Part shown: piece after piece, positions 17,138 through 25,912 of the stretch
Numbering within the stretch: position 1 is the first letter of the stretch
Layout of the letters: each line of letters starts with the position of its first letter
DNA from: Amycolatopsis taiwanensis DSM 45107
Lineage (GTDB): Bacteria; Actinomycetota; Actinomycetes; Mycobacteriales; Pseudonocardiaceae
Assembly (NCBI RefSeq): GCF_000519205.1
Contig: NZ_JAFB01000032.1
Location: forward strand, 139-64,138
DNA length: 64,000 nucleotides
Reading direction: 5' to 3'
Program-made: the position numbers and the translations under genes
The notes under the pieces: model-generated
What the model was told of the DNA's origin: nothing
Database searches by the model: none
The model's input: only the letters and a program-made list of their open reading frames with translations

Positions 17138-19088
17138 GGCCGTGCCCGCCCATCGTCATGACCTCCGGGGCTGCCAGGCCTGCCGCATCCGCGTGCCAGC
17201 ACGCAACGCGCCTGCCGCGCTCGTCGGTGTCCAAGGGTGGTTCCTCCGTCCGGCAGAGGTCGGTCGCCAGCGGGCACCGGGGTGCGAACGCGCACCCGTC
17301 CGGGAACCGCGCCGGGTCCGGGGCGTGGCCGGGGATCGCGGCGAGCGGTCGGTCGAGGTCGGTGTGCATGTCCGGAACGGCGGCGACGAGCGCCCGGGTG
17401 TAGGGGTGCCGGGCGCCGGTGACGAGGTCCGCGGCGGGCAGGTCCTCGACGATCCGGCCGGCGTACATGACCAGTACCCGATCGCATACCTGCCTGATCA
17501 CGGCTACGTCGTGGCTGATCAGCAGCAGCGCGACCGCGTCGTCGCGGCGGATGGACTGCAGCAGGTCGAGCACCTGCCGTTGCACGGTCACGTCGAGCGC
17601 GGTCGTCGGCTCGTCCGCGATGATCAGCGCGGGTTTGCCCATCAGGCCCATGCCGATCATGGCGCGCTGCCGCATGCCACCGGAGAACTCGTGCGGGTAC
17701 TGGTTGGCGCGCCGCTGCGCCGCGGGCACCCGCACCGCGCGCAGCCGGTCGACCGCCCGTGCCAGTGCCGCGCTCCGGGACAGGCCGCCGTGCCTGCGGG
17801 CGACCTCGGCCAGCTGGCGCCCGACCCGGCGGGTGGGGTTGAACGAGGTCATCGGGTCCTGGAACACCACGGCCAGGTTCGTGCCGAGCAGCCGCCGATG
17901 AGCGCGGGGGCTACCGCTGAGCAGGTCGGTGCCGAGGAAGCGCAGCCTGGCCGCCTCGACCCTGGCCGGTTTCTCGACCAGCCGGGCCGCCGCGAGCGCG
18001 GTCAGCGACTTGCCCGCCCCGGATTCGCCGACCACACCGACGGCCTCGGCCCGGCCGATCCGGAAGCTGACGCCGCGCACCGGCCGGATCGGCGCGTCCT
18101 GCGCGGGCACGGTGACAATCAGGTCGGCCACGTCCAACACCGCTTCGCCCGGCGCGGGTTCGGCTGTCCCGGCCGGTGCGGGACGCTGCCGGATGCGGCC
18201 GAGTGGGACGCGGCCCAATGTCGTGGTCAGACCGATGCCCTTGGCCAGTGCCTCGCCGAACAGGTTGAACGCCAGCCCGGCGAGGATGACCGCGACCCCG
18301 GGCACCAGGGCAGCGATCGGCTGGCCGTAGATGCCGGCCAGCCCGTCGCCGAGCAACTTCCCCCAGTCGTAGGCCGGGGCCTGCACGCCGAGGCCGAGGA
18401 AGGACAGGCCGGCGAAGGCGAGCAGCGCGCTACCCGCGCCGATCGCCGCGTTGACGATCAGTGCCTCACCGATGTTCGGCAGCACGTGTCGCACCAGGAT
18501 CTGCACCCGCCCGACGCCCGCGATGCGTGCGGCGGCGACGTAGTCGCGCTGCTCGACCCCGGCGACCAGGGTCTGCGCGAGTCGCGCGAACTCGGGTGCG
18601 CCCGCGAACCCGATCGCGAGCACCGCACCCTGCGCGCCGACTCCGAAGATCACCGCGAAGAACAGCGCGAGCAGGAGCGCGGGGAACGCGACGGCGATGT
18701 TGACCACGGCCGTCGCGATCCGTGCGACGCGGCGCCCGGCGATCACCCCGGCCGTTCCGAGCAGCAGTCCGGTCACGACGGTGATGACCGTGGCCAGCAA
18801 CGCGAGCTCGACCGAGAGCCGGGTCGCGACGAGCACCCTGGTGAAGATGTCCCGGCCCAGGTTGTCCGTGCCCGCCCAGTGCTGCGCGGACGGTCCTTGC
18901 AACATCGCGGCGATGTCCGTCTGGTTCGCCTTCGCCGACCACAACAGCGGCGCGATGACCGCGAGTACGAGCAATGCGAGCAGGGCGACGCAGGCGCAGG
19001 CGCCGACCGGTGTGCGCAGCACCGCGAACCAGCGCCTGCCGGGGGTGGACCAGCGCGCGGGGCGGGCCGGTGCCGGCGATGCGGCCAT
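17130..19088 (-). CDS. Fused peptide ABC permease (DppC) and ATPase (DppD)
   Basis: A 652-residue protein combining two subunits. Residues about 20-300 are a DppC-type permease: one early helix, the HWAGTDNLGRDIFTRVLVA motif after it, the EAA-loop region (AARIAGVGRVQILVRHVLPN), and five further helices. A proline-rich linker (about 300-318) leads to an OppD-type ATPase: GESGAGKS Walker A, FSGGMRQR signature, IIADEPTTALD Walker B, SHDVAV switch, and a cysteine-containing C-terminal extension. Such permease-ATPase fusions occur in actinobacterial peptide transporters. The start is 1 bp after the DppB stop. With DppB and OppF it completes one importer. Confidence 0.92.
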   Translation of the reverse strand: MAASPAPARPARWSTPGRRWFAVLRTPVGACACVALLALLVLAVIAPLLWSAKANQTDIAAMLQGPSAQHWAGTDNLGRDIFTRVLVATRLSVELALLATVITVVTGLLLGTAGVIAGRRVARIATAVVNIAVAFPALLLALFFAVIFGVGAQGAVLAIGFAGAPEFARLAQTLVAGVEQRDYVAAARIAGVGRVQILVRHVLPNIGEALIVNAAIGAGSALLAFAGLSFLGLGVQAPAYDWGKLLGDGLAGIYGQPIAALVPGVAVILAGLAFNLFGEALAKGIGLTTTLGRVPLGRIRQRPAPAGTAEPAPGEAVLDVADLIVTVPAQDAPIRPVRGVSFRIGRAEAVGVVGESGAGKSLTALAAARLVEKPARVEAARLRFLGTDLLSGSPRAHRRLLGTNLAVVFQDPMTSFNPTRRVGRQLAEVARRHGGLSRSAALARAVDRLRAVRVPAAQRRANQYPHEFSGGMRQRAMIGMGLMGKPALIIADEPTTALDVTVQRQVLDLLQSIRRDDAVALLLISHDVAVIRQVCDRVLVMYAGRIVEDLPAADLVTGARHPYTRALVAAVPDMHTDLDRPLAAIPGHAPDPARFPDGCAFAPRCPLATDLCRTEEPPLDTDERGRRVACWHADAAGLAAPEVMTMGGHGHE

Positions 19089-19089
19089 G

Positions 19090-20079
19090 TCAGGTCTCCC
19101 GGATCGTCGAGCGCGGGTCGAGCAGCGAGAGCGCCACGTCGACGATGAGGTTCACGGCGAGCACCCCGATGCCGTAGACGAGCACGATGCTCTGCACCAC
19201 CGGGTAGTCCTTGCCGAGAATGGACGAGACGATCGTGCTGCCCAGACCTGGCCAGGCGAACACGTTCTCCACCAGCACGGTGCCCGCGACCATGCCGCTG
19301 AGCAGCAACCCGCCCAGCGTGATGGTCGAAGTCAGTGCGTTGGGCAGAGCATGCTTGACGTACACCGCCGCGGCCGGCAGTCGTTTCGCCCGCGCGGTGC
19401 GCACGAAATCCGCCTGCAGCACCGCGAGCAGTTCCACCCGCAGGATGCGGGAGAGGATGGCGGCCGGCCCGATGGCCAGGGCCACCACCGGCAGCACGAA
19501 CGACGCCGCCCCGGACTTGCCCGCGACCGGCAGCCAGTGCAGGTTCACGCCGACGAGCCAGACGAGCACGACGCCGACGACGAAGTTCGGGATGGAGCCG
19601 AGGACGACGCTCGTCGTGGTGAAGGCAAGTTCGGTCCGGCGGGCCCGCCCGCCCCGGGTCAGCACGGCCATGAGCGTGCCGACCGGGATCGCGATCACGA
19701 TGGCGAGTCCGAACGCGGCCACCGCGAGTTCCAGCGTGGCGGGCATGCCTTCGCCGATGATCGTCGTGACCGGCAGCTGCGAGGTCAGCGAGACGTCGAG
19801 GTCCCCGGTGAGGACGCCGGTCAGGAAGTGCCAGTACTGCACGATCAGCGGCTGGTCGAGACCCAGGGCGTGCCTGCGCTGGTCGACGAGCGCCTGGGAC
19901 GCGGTGATGCCCAGCGCGGCCCGTACCGGATCACCGGGGATCAGGTGGATCATCCCGAACGCGGCGGTCACCAGCACCCACAGCGACACGATGAACCGGA
20001 TCAGACGGCGCACGGCGAACCGCAGCGCCGGGCTGTCCAGGACGCTTGTCGCCGGACCGGTGGTGGTCGGACTGGTCAC
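19090..20079 (-). CDS. Peptide ABC transporter permease (DppB type)
   Basis: A permease of 329 residues. A first helix (FIVSLWVLVTAAFGMIHLIP) is followed by the PGDPVRAALG motif typical of DppB/OppB, then five more helices and the EAA-type loop (FVRTARAKRLPAAAVYVKHA). I chose the GTG at 20079 because GGAAGG lies 5 bp before it; a second GTG two codons upstream (20085) is possible. The gap to the binding-protein stop is 17 bp. The C-terminus ends LSLLDPRSTIRET, the common DppB ending. Confidence 0.9.
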   Translation of the reverse strand: MTSPTTTGPATSVLDSPALRFAVRRLIRFIVSLWVLVTAAFGMIHLIPGDPVRAALGITASQALVDQRRHALGLDQPLIVQYWHFLTGVLTGDLDVSLTSQLPVTTIIGEGMPATLELAVAAFGLAIVIAIPVGTLMAVLTRGGRARRTELAFTTTSVVLGSIPNFVVGVVLVWLVGVNLHWLPVAGKSGAASFVLPVVALAIGPAAILSRILRVELLAVLQADFVRTARAKRLPAAAVYVKHALPNALTSTITLGGLLLSGMVAGTVLVENVFAWPGLGSTIVSSILGKDYPVVQSIVLVYGIGVLAVNLIVDVALSLLDPRSTIRET

Positions 20080-20096
20080 GGTCACCTTCCGTGGCT

Positions 20097-21713
20097 TTAG
20101 TTGCTGGTCATCCGGATGCTCGTGGGCACCAGCTGGCCGACGGCCGAGAACCGCGCGCCCGAGGCGAAGACCTTGTTCAGCTGGTTGGCGAAGGGGATGA
20201 CGTCGGCGTTCTTGATCAGACTCGACTCGGCCGCCAGCCACTGCGGGCACCCGGCGGAGCCCTCGAGCCGCTGGGCCTGGTCCACGAGGCTGGTGTAGGC
20301 GGCGTTGTCGATGTGCGCGAAGTTGTCGCCGTTGGGCGGCACCGGGCCGGAGAGGAATCCGACGAGCTGGTCGGGCGAGGGCACGTTCACCGGCCCCAGG
20401 GCGATGTCCCAGTTGCCCGTGGAGAACAGGGTGTTGGTCTGCGTGGTGTTGTCCTGACCGGACGGGGTGACCTTGACGCCGAGTTGCTGCCACTGCCCAG
20501 CGGCGAGGTCCGCGGCCGCCGAGGCGGCCGCGCCGGCACGAGAGGCGTACACGAAGGTCAGCGCGAGCTGCTGGCCGTCCTTGGTCCGGACCCCGTCCTG
20601 GCCCATTGTCCAGCCGGCCGAATCGAGCAGCGCCTTGGCCTGGTCGAGGTTGTGCTCGGGCAGCGCCTCGGCGACCGAGTTGCCTTTGCAGGCGGCCGGC
20701 GGTACGACGGCGAGCGCGGTGGCGGGCTCGCCCTCGCCCGAGGTCAGCACTTTCTGCAGCTGACCGAGGTCGACCGCCTGGGTGAGCGCGAGCCGTACCT
20801 TCTGGTCGGCGCCTGCCCGGCCCGGGGCATGGTTGAACCACAACTCGCCGGCCAGGATGGACGTGTTTACGGAATCGACCCGGGAGCTCTCCAGCCGCTT
20901 CGCGTCCTGGCCGAGGATGGTCGCCGCGTTGATCTGGCCGGACAGCAGCAGGTTCGCCGCCGTGGTCTCGTTCGCGATGATCTTGACCACGATCTTGTCC
21001 GGCTGGCCCGGTTGCGCCGTGGTCGCGCCGTTCGGCCCCCAGGTGTAGTCGGCGCGCTTGGTCAGCGTGTACTGGTTGCCCGGCTGCGCTTGGGTCAGCT
21101 GGTACGCGCCGGTGCCGTTGGTGGAGCCGGCCAGGAGTTTGCGGTCGGCCATGCCGTTCGCGCAGACCATCGGGATGCCCGCGAGTCCATTGAGGATGAA
21201 CGGCGCGGGGCCGGGCAGGTTGATCGTGACCGTGTCGGTGGCCGCGTCCGCGGTCGCCGTGGTGTTGACCGGGAGCATGACGCCCGCGAACGGGCTGCTG
21301 TTCTTGGGGTTCCCGACGTAGTTGAGGTTGTCCGCCGCCGTCTGGGCAGTGAACGCGGACCCGTCGGAACAGGTGATGCCCGGGCGCATCGTGAGCGTCA
21401 CGGTCTTGTCGTTGACGTGCCAGGACGCCGCGAGCTGGGAGCCGATGGCCCCGGAGTCGTCGATGCTGAGCAGCGGGTCATAGGCGAGTACGCTCATCGA
21501 GTAGGCGTTGGACGACACCGATGATTGCGGGTCCAGATTGCCTGGATCCGAGCTCAGCGCATAGGTAAAGGTGCCGCCGTTGACGACGGTGCCCCCTGCC
21601 GAACTACCACCGCTGCCGCAGCCGGCCAGCGCGGCCCCCGCCGTTACCACGCTGACCGCGAGGCCGGCCATTGCGGTGATGCTCCTGCTGCGGTTGATCA
21701 TCGAGCTGGCCAT
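20097..21713 (-). CDS. Peptide-binding lipoprotein (SBP family 5)
   Basis: A 538-residue extracytoplasmic solute-binding protein. The signal peptide ends in the lipobox ALAGC (cysteine about residue 32), so it is anchored in the outer leaflet of the membrane. A GGSSAGG linker follows, then the family 5 opening GGTFTYALSSDPGNLDPQ and the YDPLL segment. The mature length is normal for Dpp/Opp binding proteins. The ATG is at 21713, with a second at 21701. It is the first transporter gene downstream of the beta-lactamase-like gene. The ligand is presumably a peptide or peptide-like compound. Confidence 0.9.
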   Translation of the reverse strand: MASSMINRSRSITAMAGLAVSVVTAGAALAGCGSGGSSAGGTVVNGGTFTYALSSDPGNLDPQSSVSSNAYSMSVLAYDPLLSIDDSGAIGSQLAASWHVNDKTVTLTMRPGITCSDGSAFTAQTAADNLNYVGNPKNSSPFAGVMLPVNTTATADAATDTVTINLPGPAPFILNGLAGIPMVCANGMADRKLLAGSTNGTGAYQLTQAQPGNQYTLTKRADYTWGPNGATTAQPGQPDKIVVKIIANETTAANLLLSGQINAATILGQDAKRLESSRVDSVNTSILAGELWFNHAPGRAGADQKVRLALTQAVDLGQLQKVLTSGEGEPATALAVVPPAACKGNSVAEALPEHNLDQAKALLDSAGWTMGQDGVRTKDGQQLALTFVYASRAGAAASAAADLAAGQWQQLGVKVTPSGQDNTTQTNTLFSTGNWDIALGPVNVPSPDQLVGFLSGPVPPNGDNFAHIDNAAYTSLVDQAQRLEGSAGCPQWLAAESSLIKNADVIPFANQLNKVFASGARFSAVGQLVPTSIRMTSN

Positions 21714-21819
21714 CAGACGCTCCGATCGTGCTGGTGGTCATGCGGTGCTTGGAGAAAAGGGTGCAGGATCCGCCACGCGCAGTGTTCGTGCGTGCGAACG
21801 AGCCACCGCGGCGGAATTT

Positions 21820-21856
21820 GTCGGATCCGACCACCCGCTACTGGGTCGGATCCGGC
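21820..21856. promoter_or_regulatory. Two tandem palindromes 25 bp apart upstream of the transporter genes
   Basis: GTCGGATCCGAC (21820-21831, perfect) and GTCGGATCCGGC (21845-21856, one mismatch) have centres 25 bp apart. A further 5-bp inverted pair, GTTCG...CGAAC, lies about 25 bp on the transporter side. They lie in the 235-bp gap before the binding-protein gene, so a dimeric repressor bound in tandem is a reasonable reading. No regulator gene is in the operon. Confidence 0.45.
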
Positions 21857-21948
21857 CGGGCCATGCGTGTCCTAACAGGACAGAACGACGTGAGCCCGGC
21901 CCGGACGAGGGCCGACCGTGCACGGCGTCACCGAGGTGTTGTCCCCGG

Positions 21949-23334
21949 TCACGCGCCGACTCGTTTGTCGGCGCGGCCGCTGTGCAGGAACAGAGCGTGT
22001 CCCTGGCCGTCGTCGCCGACGAACGCGTGTGGCATGTGAATGCCGTGTATCGGGGTTTTGGTGATGAGCGTGTCGCCCTGGAGGCTGGTGAGTTCGATCT
22101 TCTCGTCGACGTGTCCGAGTTCGGCGTGTATGCCCTTCATCCGCCTGTGCATCCACACCCGGCCTTCGTCGTCCTGGCTGATTTCGACGTCGGCGACATC
22201 GGAGCTGTAGGTGCCGAGATAGCGCGAGACGTCGGCCGGGGTGGCCGCGCCGGGGGTGGGCAACGGTGGCAGGGTCACGTTCGCGACCTCGGCGAGTACC
22301 TTGCCGACGATCGCGAGGTATAGCTGCATCACGTCACCGCCGTTGGTGAACAGGGCGACCGCGACGTCGTGTTCTGGTACCGCGCGGAAGAACGAGGACT
22401 GGCCGATGGTGCCGCCGTCGTGCCCGATGACGGTGGTTTCCGGGAAATCGAAGATTTCCCAGCCGAGGCCCCAGGAATCGCCCATCGTGCCCAGGTAGGG
22501 CAGGTCGACCTGCCGTTCGCGCATCGCGGCGATACTCGCGGGGGACAGCACGGGAGATCCGTCCGGTCCGATGCCGTTGCGGAGGTGCATGCGGGCGAAA
22601 GTGAGCAGGTCTCGGGGGCGCATGGCGAGCATGGACCCGGCAGCCGCGTTCGACCGGGCCAGGCTCCACACCGGCGCGGGCTCGGGGGCGCTGTCCGGCT
22701 TGGTTTGGAGGTGACCGAGAGCCGCGCGGTAGCGGATGGCGTCGTACGGGTTGGCCGCGGCGTGCGTGAGCCCCAGGGGAGTGAAGAGGTGGTCGCGCAG
22801 GCACTGGTCATAGGGCTTGCCACGCAAGACTTCGATGACGCGGCCGAGGACGCTGTAGCCGGCGTTGTTGTAGGAGAACATCGTGCCGGGCGTGAACAGC
22901 TGGGGCACGGCGGCGAGGGTGGGTACGTACTTCTCGATGCAATCGTCGCCGACGCCGGTGTCGGTGAAGATGTCACCCTCGAAACCACTGGTGTGGCACA
23001 GCAACTGGCGGACGGTGATCGCCTCGGTGGCGTCGGCGTCGGCGACGCGGAACTCGGGCACGTAGGTGCGGACCGGGGCGTCCAGGTCAACGGCGCCCTC
23101 GTCGACCAGTTGCATGATGAGGGTCGCGGTCCAGACCTTGGTGATGGAACCGATCTGGAACAGCGAGTCGGGCGTCGCTTCGACTCCGGTGGCGGTGTTG
23201 AGCACGCCGGCGGCGTAGTCGATCACCTCGTCGCCGACGGACACGGCGATCGCGGCGCCCGGGACCTGGTGTTCCTTGATCAGAGCCGGCAGGTGTTTTT
23301 GCAGCCACGCAGCGATCTCATCCAGTTTCGCCAT
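21949..23334 (-). CDS. Beta-lactamase-family serine hydrolase (class C / DD-peptidase fold)
   Basis: A 461-residue protein with the S63-x-x-K66 nucleophile motif (GSITKVW), Y155-N-N157 and HDGGT. Residues 1-350 form the catalytic domain; a beta-rich lipocalin-like domain (about 360-461) follows. It starts MAKLDEIAAW with no signal peptide, so it is cytoplasmic and not a periplasmic resistance enzyme. It shares the unusual string GDIFTDTGxGDDCxEKYV with the second half of the S9 fusion at the operon's other end, so the two are paralogues. In this superfamily such proteins are esterases, D-aminopeptidases or amidases. A role in hydrolysing imported peptides is inferred. Confidence 0.88.
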   Translation of the reverse strand: MAKLDEIAAWLQKHLPALIKEHQVPGAAIAVSVGDEVIDYAAGVLNTATGVEATPDSLFQIGSITKVWTATLIMQLVDEGAVDLDAPVRTYVPEFRVADADATEAITVRQLLCHTSGFEGDIFTDTGVGDDCIEKYVPTLAAVPQLFTPGTMFSYNNAGYSVLGRVIEVLRGKPYDQCLRDHLFTPLGLTHAAANPYDAIRYRAALGHLQTKPDSAPEPAPVWSLARSNAAAGSMLAMRPRDLLTFARMHLRNGIGPDGSPVLSPASIAAMRERQVDLPYLGTMGDSWGLGWEIFDFPETTVIGHDGGTIGQSSFFRAVPEHDVAVALFTNGGDVMQLYLAIVGKVLAEVANVTLPPLPTPGAATPADVSRYLGTYSSDVADVEISQDDEGRVWMHRRMKGIHAELGHVDEKIELTSLQGDTLITKTPIHGIHMPHAFVGDDGQGHALFLHSGRADKRVGA

Positions 23335-23342
23335 AACTACCC

Positions 23343-23358
23343 CTCACGTCTTCGTGAG
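23343..23358. promoter_or_regulatory. Small hairpin in the leader of the beta-lactamase-like gene
   Basis: CTCACG and CGTGAG arms enclose TCTT immediately upstream of the GAGGGG ribosome site for the ATG at 23334. It may modulate initiation. The remaining 23359-23501 holds no gene; ACGTCACGTTAGG may be part of the promoter. Confidence 0.3.
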
Positions 23359-23501
23359 TTTCCGTCAGTCACGTCACGTTAGGACGATACCGGGGCGCTG
23401 GCTTCGTCCTGGACGACGAACGCCACGGTCCGAACCTGTTCCACGGCACCAACTGATGATCAGCGGTCGGGTGTACTCGAAACTGGATCGGCCGAAACAC
23501 C

Positions 23502-25874
23502 TCACCCACGCCAGCGGCGGTGCCGGGTGGCTTGCGTGCCTTCGCGGACCAACTCCAGCCGGGGACGGGGTCCGTCGGTCCGCCCGGTGGGCGGCTTCCG
23601 GTTCCCCGCCCGGAACGGGGCCGGCCAGTCCGCGCCCGGGCCCTGGTATTCCTGGTCCGCGGCCGCATGAAGCGTCCAATGTGGATCGTAAAGATGCGGC
23701 CGGCCGACGGCGATCACGTCGGCCCGCCCGGCGAGCAGGATCGAGTTGGCGTCATCGTAGGAGGAGATCGCGCCCACGGCGATCACCGTGACGCCGTATT
23801 TCTCGCCGATCTCGTTGCGAATCCGGTCGGCGAACGGCGTCTGGTAGGAGCGGCCGAACGCCGGCTTCTCCGACTTGACCACCTGCCCGGTCGACACGTT
23901 GATGGCGTCCACCCCGTGTTCGGCGAAGGCGCGGGAGATCTCGACGGCATCGTCGATCTCGTTGCCGCCGTCGGCCCAGTCCGTGGCGGAAATCCGCACG
24001 GCGAGCGGACGATCGGCAGGCCACGCCTCCCGGACCGCGTCGAACACCCACAGCGGGAACCGGAGCCGGTTCTCCAGCGACCCGCCGTAGTCATCGGTCC
24101 GTTGGTTCGCCAGCGGGGACAGGAACGAAGACAGCAGGTAGCCGTGGGCACAGTGCAGTTCGAGCAGGTCGAACCCGGCCCGGCCGGCGGCCTTGGCGGC
24201 CAGGACGAACTCGTCGGTGATGCGGTCGAGGTCGGCTTCGGTCGCGCTCCGGGGGATCTGGTTGAGGTCCGAGTAAGCCAGCGGTGAGGGCCCGAGAACG
24301 TCCCAGTTCCCGTCCTCGAGCGGCTGGTCCATCCCTTCCCACATCAGCCTGGTCGAGCCCTTGCGGCCGGAATGTCCTAACTGGACTCCGATCTTGGCGG
24401 TGCTGCGCTCGTGCACGAAGTCCACGATCCGCTTCCAGGACGCTTCCTGTTCCGCCGTGTAAAGGCCGGTGCAGCCAGGCGTGATGCGCCCGGCCTCGGA
24501 AACGCACACCATTTCCGACATCACCAGCCCCGCGCCGCCCAAGGCCTTGCTGCCCAGGTGAACGAGGTGGAAGTCGCCGGGAATCCCGTCGGTCGCCGAG
24601 TACATGTCCATGGACGACACCGAAACGCGGTTCTTCAGTGCCAGGTTCCCGATCCGGTACGGCTGGAACATCGCCGGCGCGGCGACCGGATTGACGGTGT
24701 GGCCGCCGCTGACCTGCTGATCGGCGTACCACGAGTTCAGTCTTGCCACGAATTCCGGGTCCCGCAGCTGCAGGTTGTCATGGGTGATGCGGCGGCTGCG
24801 GGTGAGGATGTTGAACGCGAACTGGCTGGGATCCTGGTGGACGTAGTGGCCGATGTTCTCGAACCACTCGAGGCTCGCCTGGGCGGCACGCTGGGTCGAC
24901 AGCACCACCGGCCGTCGCTCGGCCTCATAGGCGCGCAACGCTTGACCTGGTGAATCCTGCTCGTGCAGGCACGCTGCCAGGGCCAGCGCATCCTCCATCG
25001 CGAGTTTGGTGCCGGACCCGATGGAGAAGTGCGCGGTGTGCGCCGCGTCGCCGAGCAATACGATGTTGCCGCGGCACCACGTCTCGTTCCGGACCGTGGC
25101 GAAGTTGGCCCACTTCGAGTTGTTCGTCAGCACCTGGTGACCGTCGAGCACGTGACCGAGAAGATCCATCACGTGCGCGATCGACCGTTCGTCGCTCTCC
25201 CCGGGGGCGAATGGGCGGTTGGCGAACTTGCCGAAGCCCGCGCGGCGCCACACGTCGTCATGCATCTCGACGATGAAGGTGCTCGCGTCCGCGCTGTAGG
25301 GGTAGCCGTGCACCTGCATCACGCCGTATGGGGTTTCGCAGATGTAGAACTTGAAGGCATCGAACACGAGGTCGGTGCCAAGCCACATGTACTTGCTGTG
25401 CCGGCGTTCGATGCCGGTGCCGAAATCCTCCGCATACCGGGCACGTACCTCAGAGTTCGCGCCGTCGGAGACGAGCACCAGGTCATGGTTGGCGCTCAGG
25501 TGCTCGATGTCGGGCGCGAGTGTCCGGAAATGCATGCGCACGCCGAGCGCCCGGCAGCGGTCCTGCAGGATCAGCAGCAGCTTCTTCCGGCTCATCGCGG
25601 CGAAGGAATGCCCGCCCGAGGTGTGCACGGTGTCGCGGAAGTGGATGTCGATGTCATCCCACTGTGCGAAGCATTCCGCCATGCGGCGGTAGATCTCGGG
25701 GTCCGCGTGCTCGATGCCGCCGAGCGTCTCGTCGCTGAACACGACGCCGAAACCGAAGGTGTCGTCGGGCGCGTTGCGTTCCCAGACCGTAATCTCGTGA
25801 TGAGGATCGAGTTGTTTCATCAGCGCGGAGAAATACAGCCCGCCGGGGCCTCCGCCGACGACGGCGATGCGCAT
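23502..25874 (-). CDS. 2-aminobenzoyl-CoA monooxygenase/reductase (salicylyl-CoA 5-hydroxylase-like two-domain flavoprotein)
   Basis: A 790-residue two-domain enzyme. Residues 1 to about 385 form a class A FAD monooxygenase: GGGPGG at 7-12, ERNAPDD, and GDAAHTAHFSIGSG binding the FAD ribityl/pyrophosphate. Residues about 395-765 form an Old-Yellow-Enzyme-type FMN reductase (NRVSVSSMDMYSA, HSGRKGS, GRAGFDLLELHCAHGYLLSS, DDYGGSLENR). This architecture is that of 2-aminobenzoyl-CoA monooxygenase/reductase, which hydroxylates and dearomatises anthraniloyl-CoA with O2 and NAD(P)H, and of salicylyl-CoA 5-hydroxylase. I chose ATG 25874 because AGGAG lies 5 bp upstream; an in-frame ATG at 25916 overlaps the ligase stop but lacks a ribosome site. 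The neighbouring ligase supports the aminobenzoyl-CoA substrate. Confidence 0.88.
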   Translation of the reverse strand: MRIAVVGGGPGGLYFSALMKQLDPHHEITVWERNAPDDTFGFGVVFSDETLGGIEHADPEIYRRMAECFAQWDDIDIHFRDTVHTSGGHSFAAMSRKKLLLILQDRCRALGVRMHFRTLAPDIEHLSANHDLVLVSDGANSEVRARYAEDFGTGIERRHSKYMWLGTDLVFDAFKFYICETPYGVMQVHGYPYSADASTFIVEMHDDVWRRAGFGKFANRPFAPGESDERSIAHVMDLLGHVLDGHQVLTNNSKWANFATVRNETWCRGNIVLLGDAAHTAHFSIGSGTKLAMEDALALAACLHEQDSPGQALRAYEAERRPVVLSTQRAAQASLEWFENIGHYVHQDPSQFAFNILTRSRRITHDNLQLRDPEFVARLNSWYADQQVSGGHTVNPVAAPAMFQPYRIGNLALKNRVSVSSMDMYSATDGIPGDFHLVHLGSKALGGAGLVMSEMVCVSEAGRITPGCTGLYTAEQEASWKRIVDFVHERSTAKIGVQLGHSGRKGSTRLMWEGMDQPLEDGNWDVLGPSPLAYSDLNQIPRSATEADLDRITDEFVLAAKAAGRAGFDLLELHCAHGYLLSSFLSPLANQRTDDYGGSLENRLRFPLWVFDAVREAWPADRPLAVRISATDWADGGNEIDDAVEISRAFAEHGVDAINVSTGQVVKSEKPAFGRSYQTPFADRIRNEIGEKYGVTVIAVGAISSYDDANSILLAGRADVIAVGRPHLYDPHWTLHAAADQEYQGPGADWPAPFRAGNRKPPTGRTDGPRPRLELVREGTQATRHRRWRG

Positions 25875-25912
25875 GCCTTCTCCTGATCGGCCCTGGGTTC
25901 GGTCCATTGTGG

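Noticed and set aside
17136-19148. A 670-codon plus-strand open frame
   Set aside because: Antisense to the DppC-DppD fusion; Arg/Gly/Asp/Pro-rich text without motifs.
21949-23334. Antibiotic-resistance beta-lactamase
   Set aside because: No signal peptide, YNN in place of the class C YAN, and an operon with peptide uptake genes argue for a cytoplasmic esterase/amidase.
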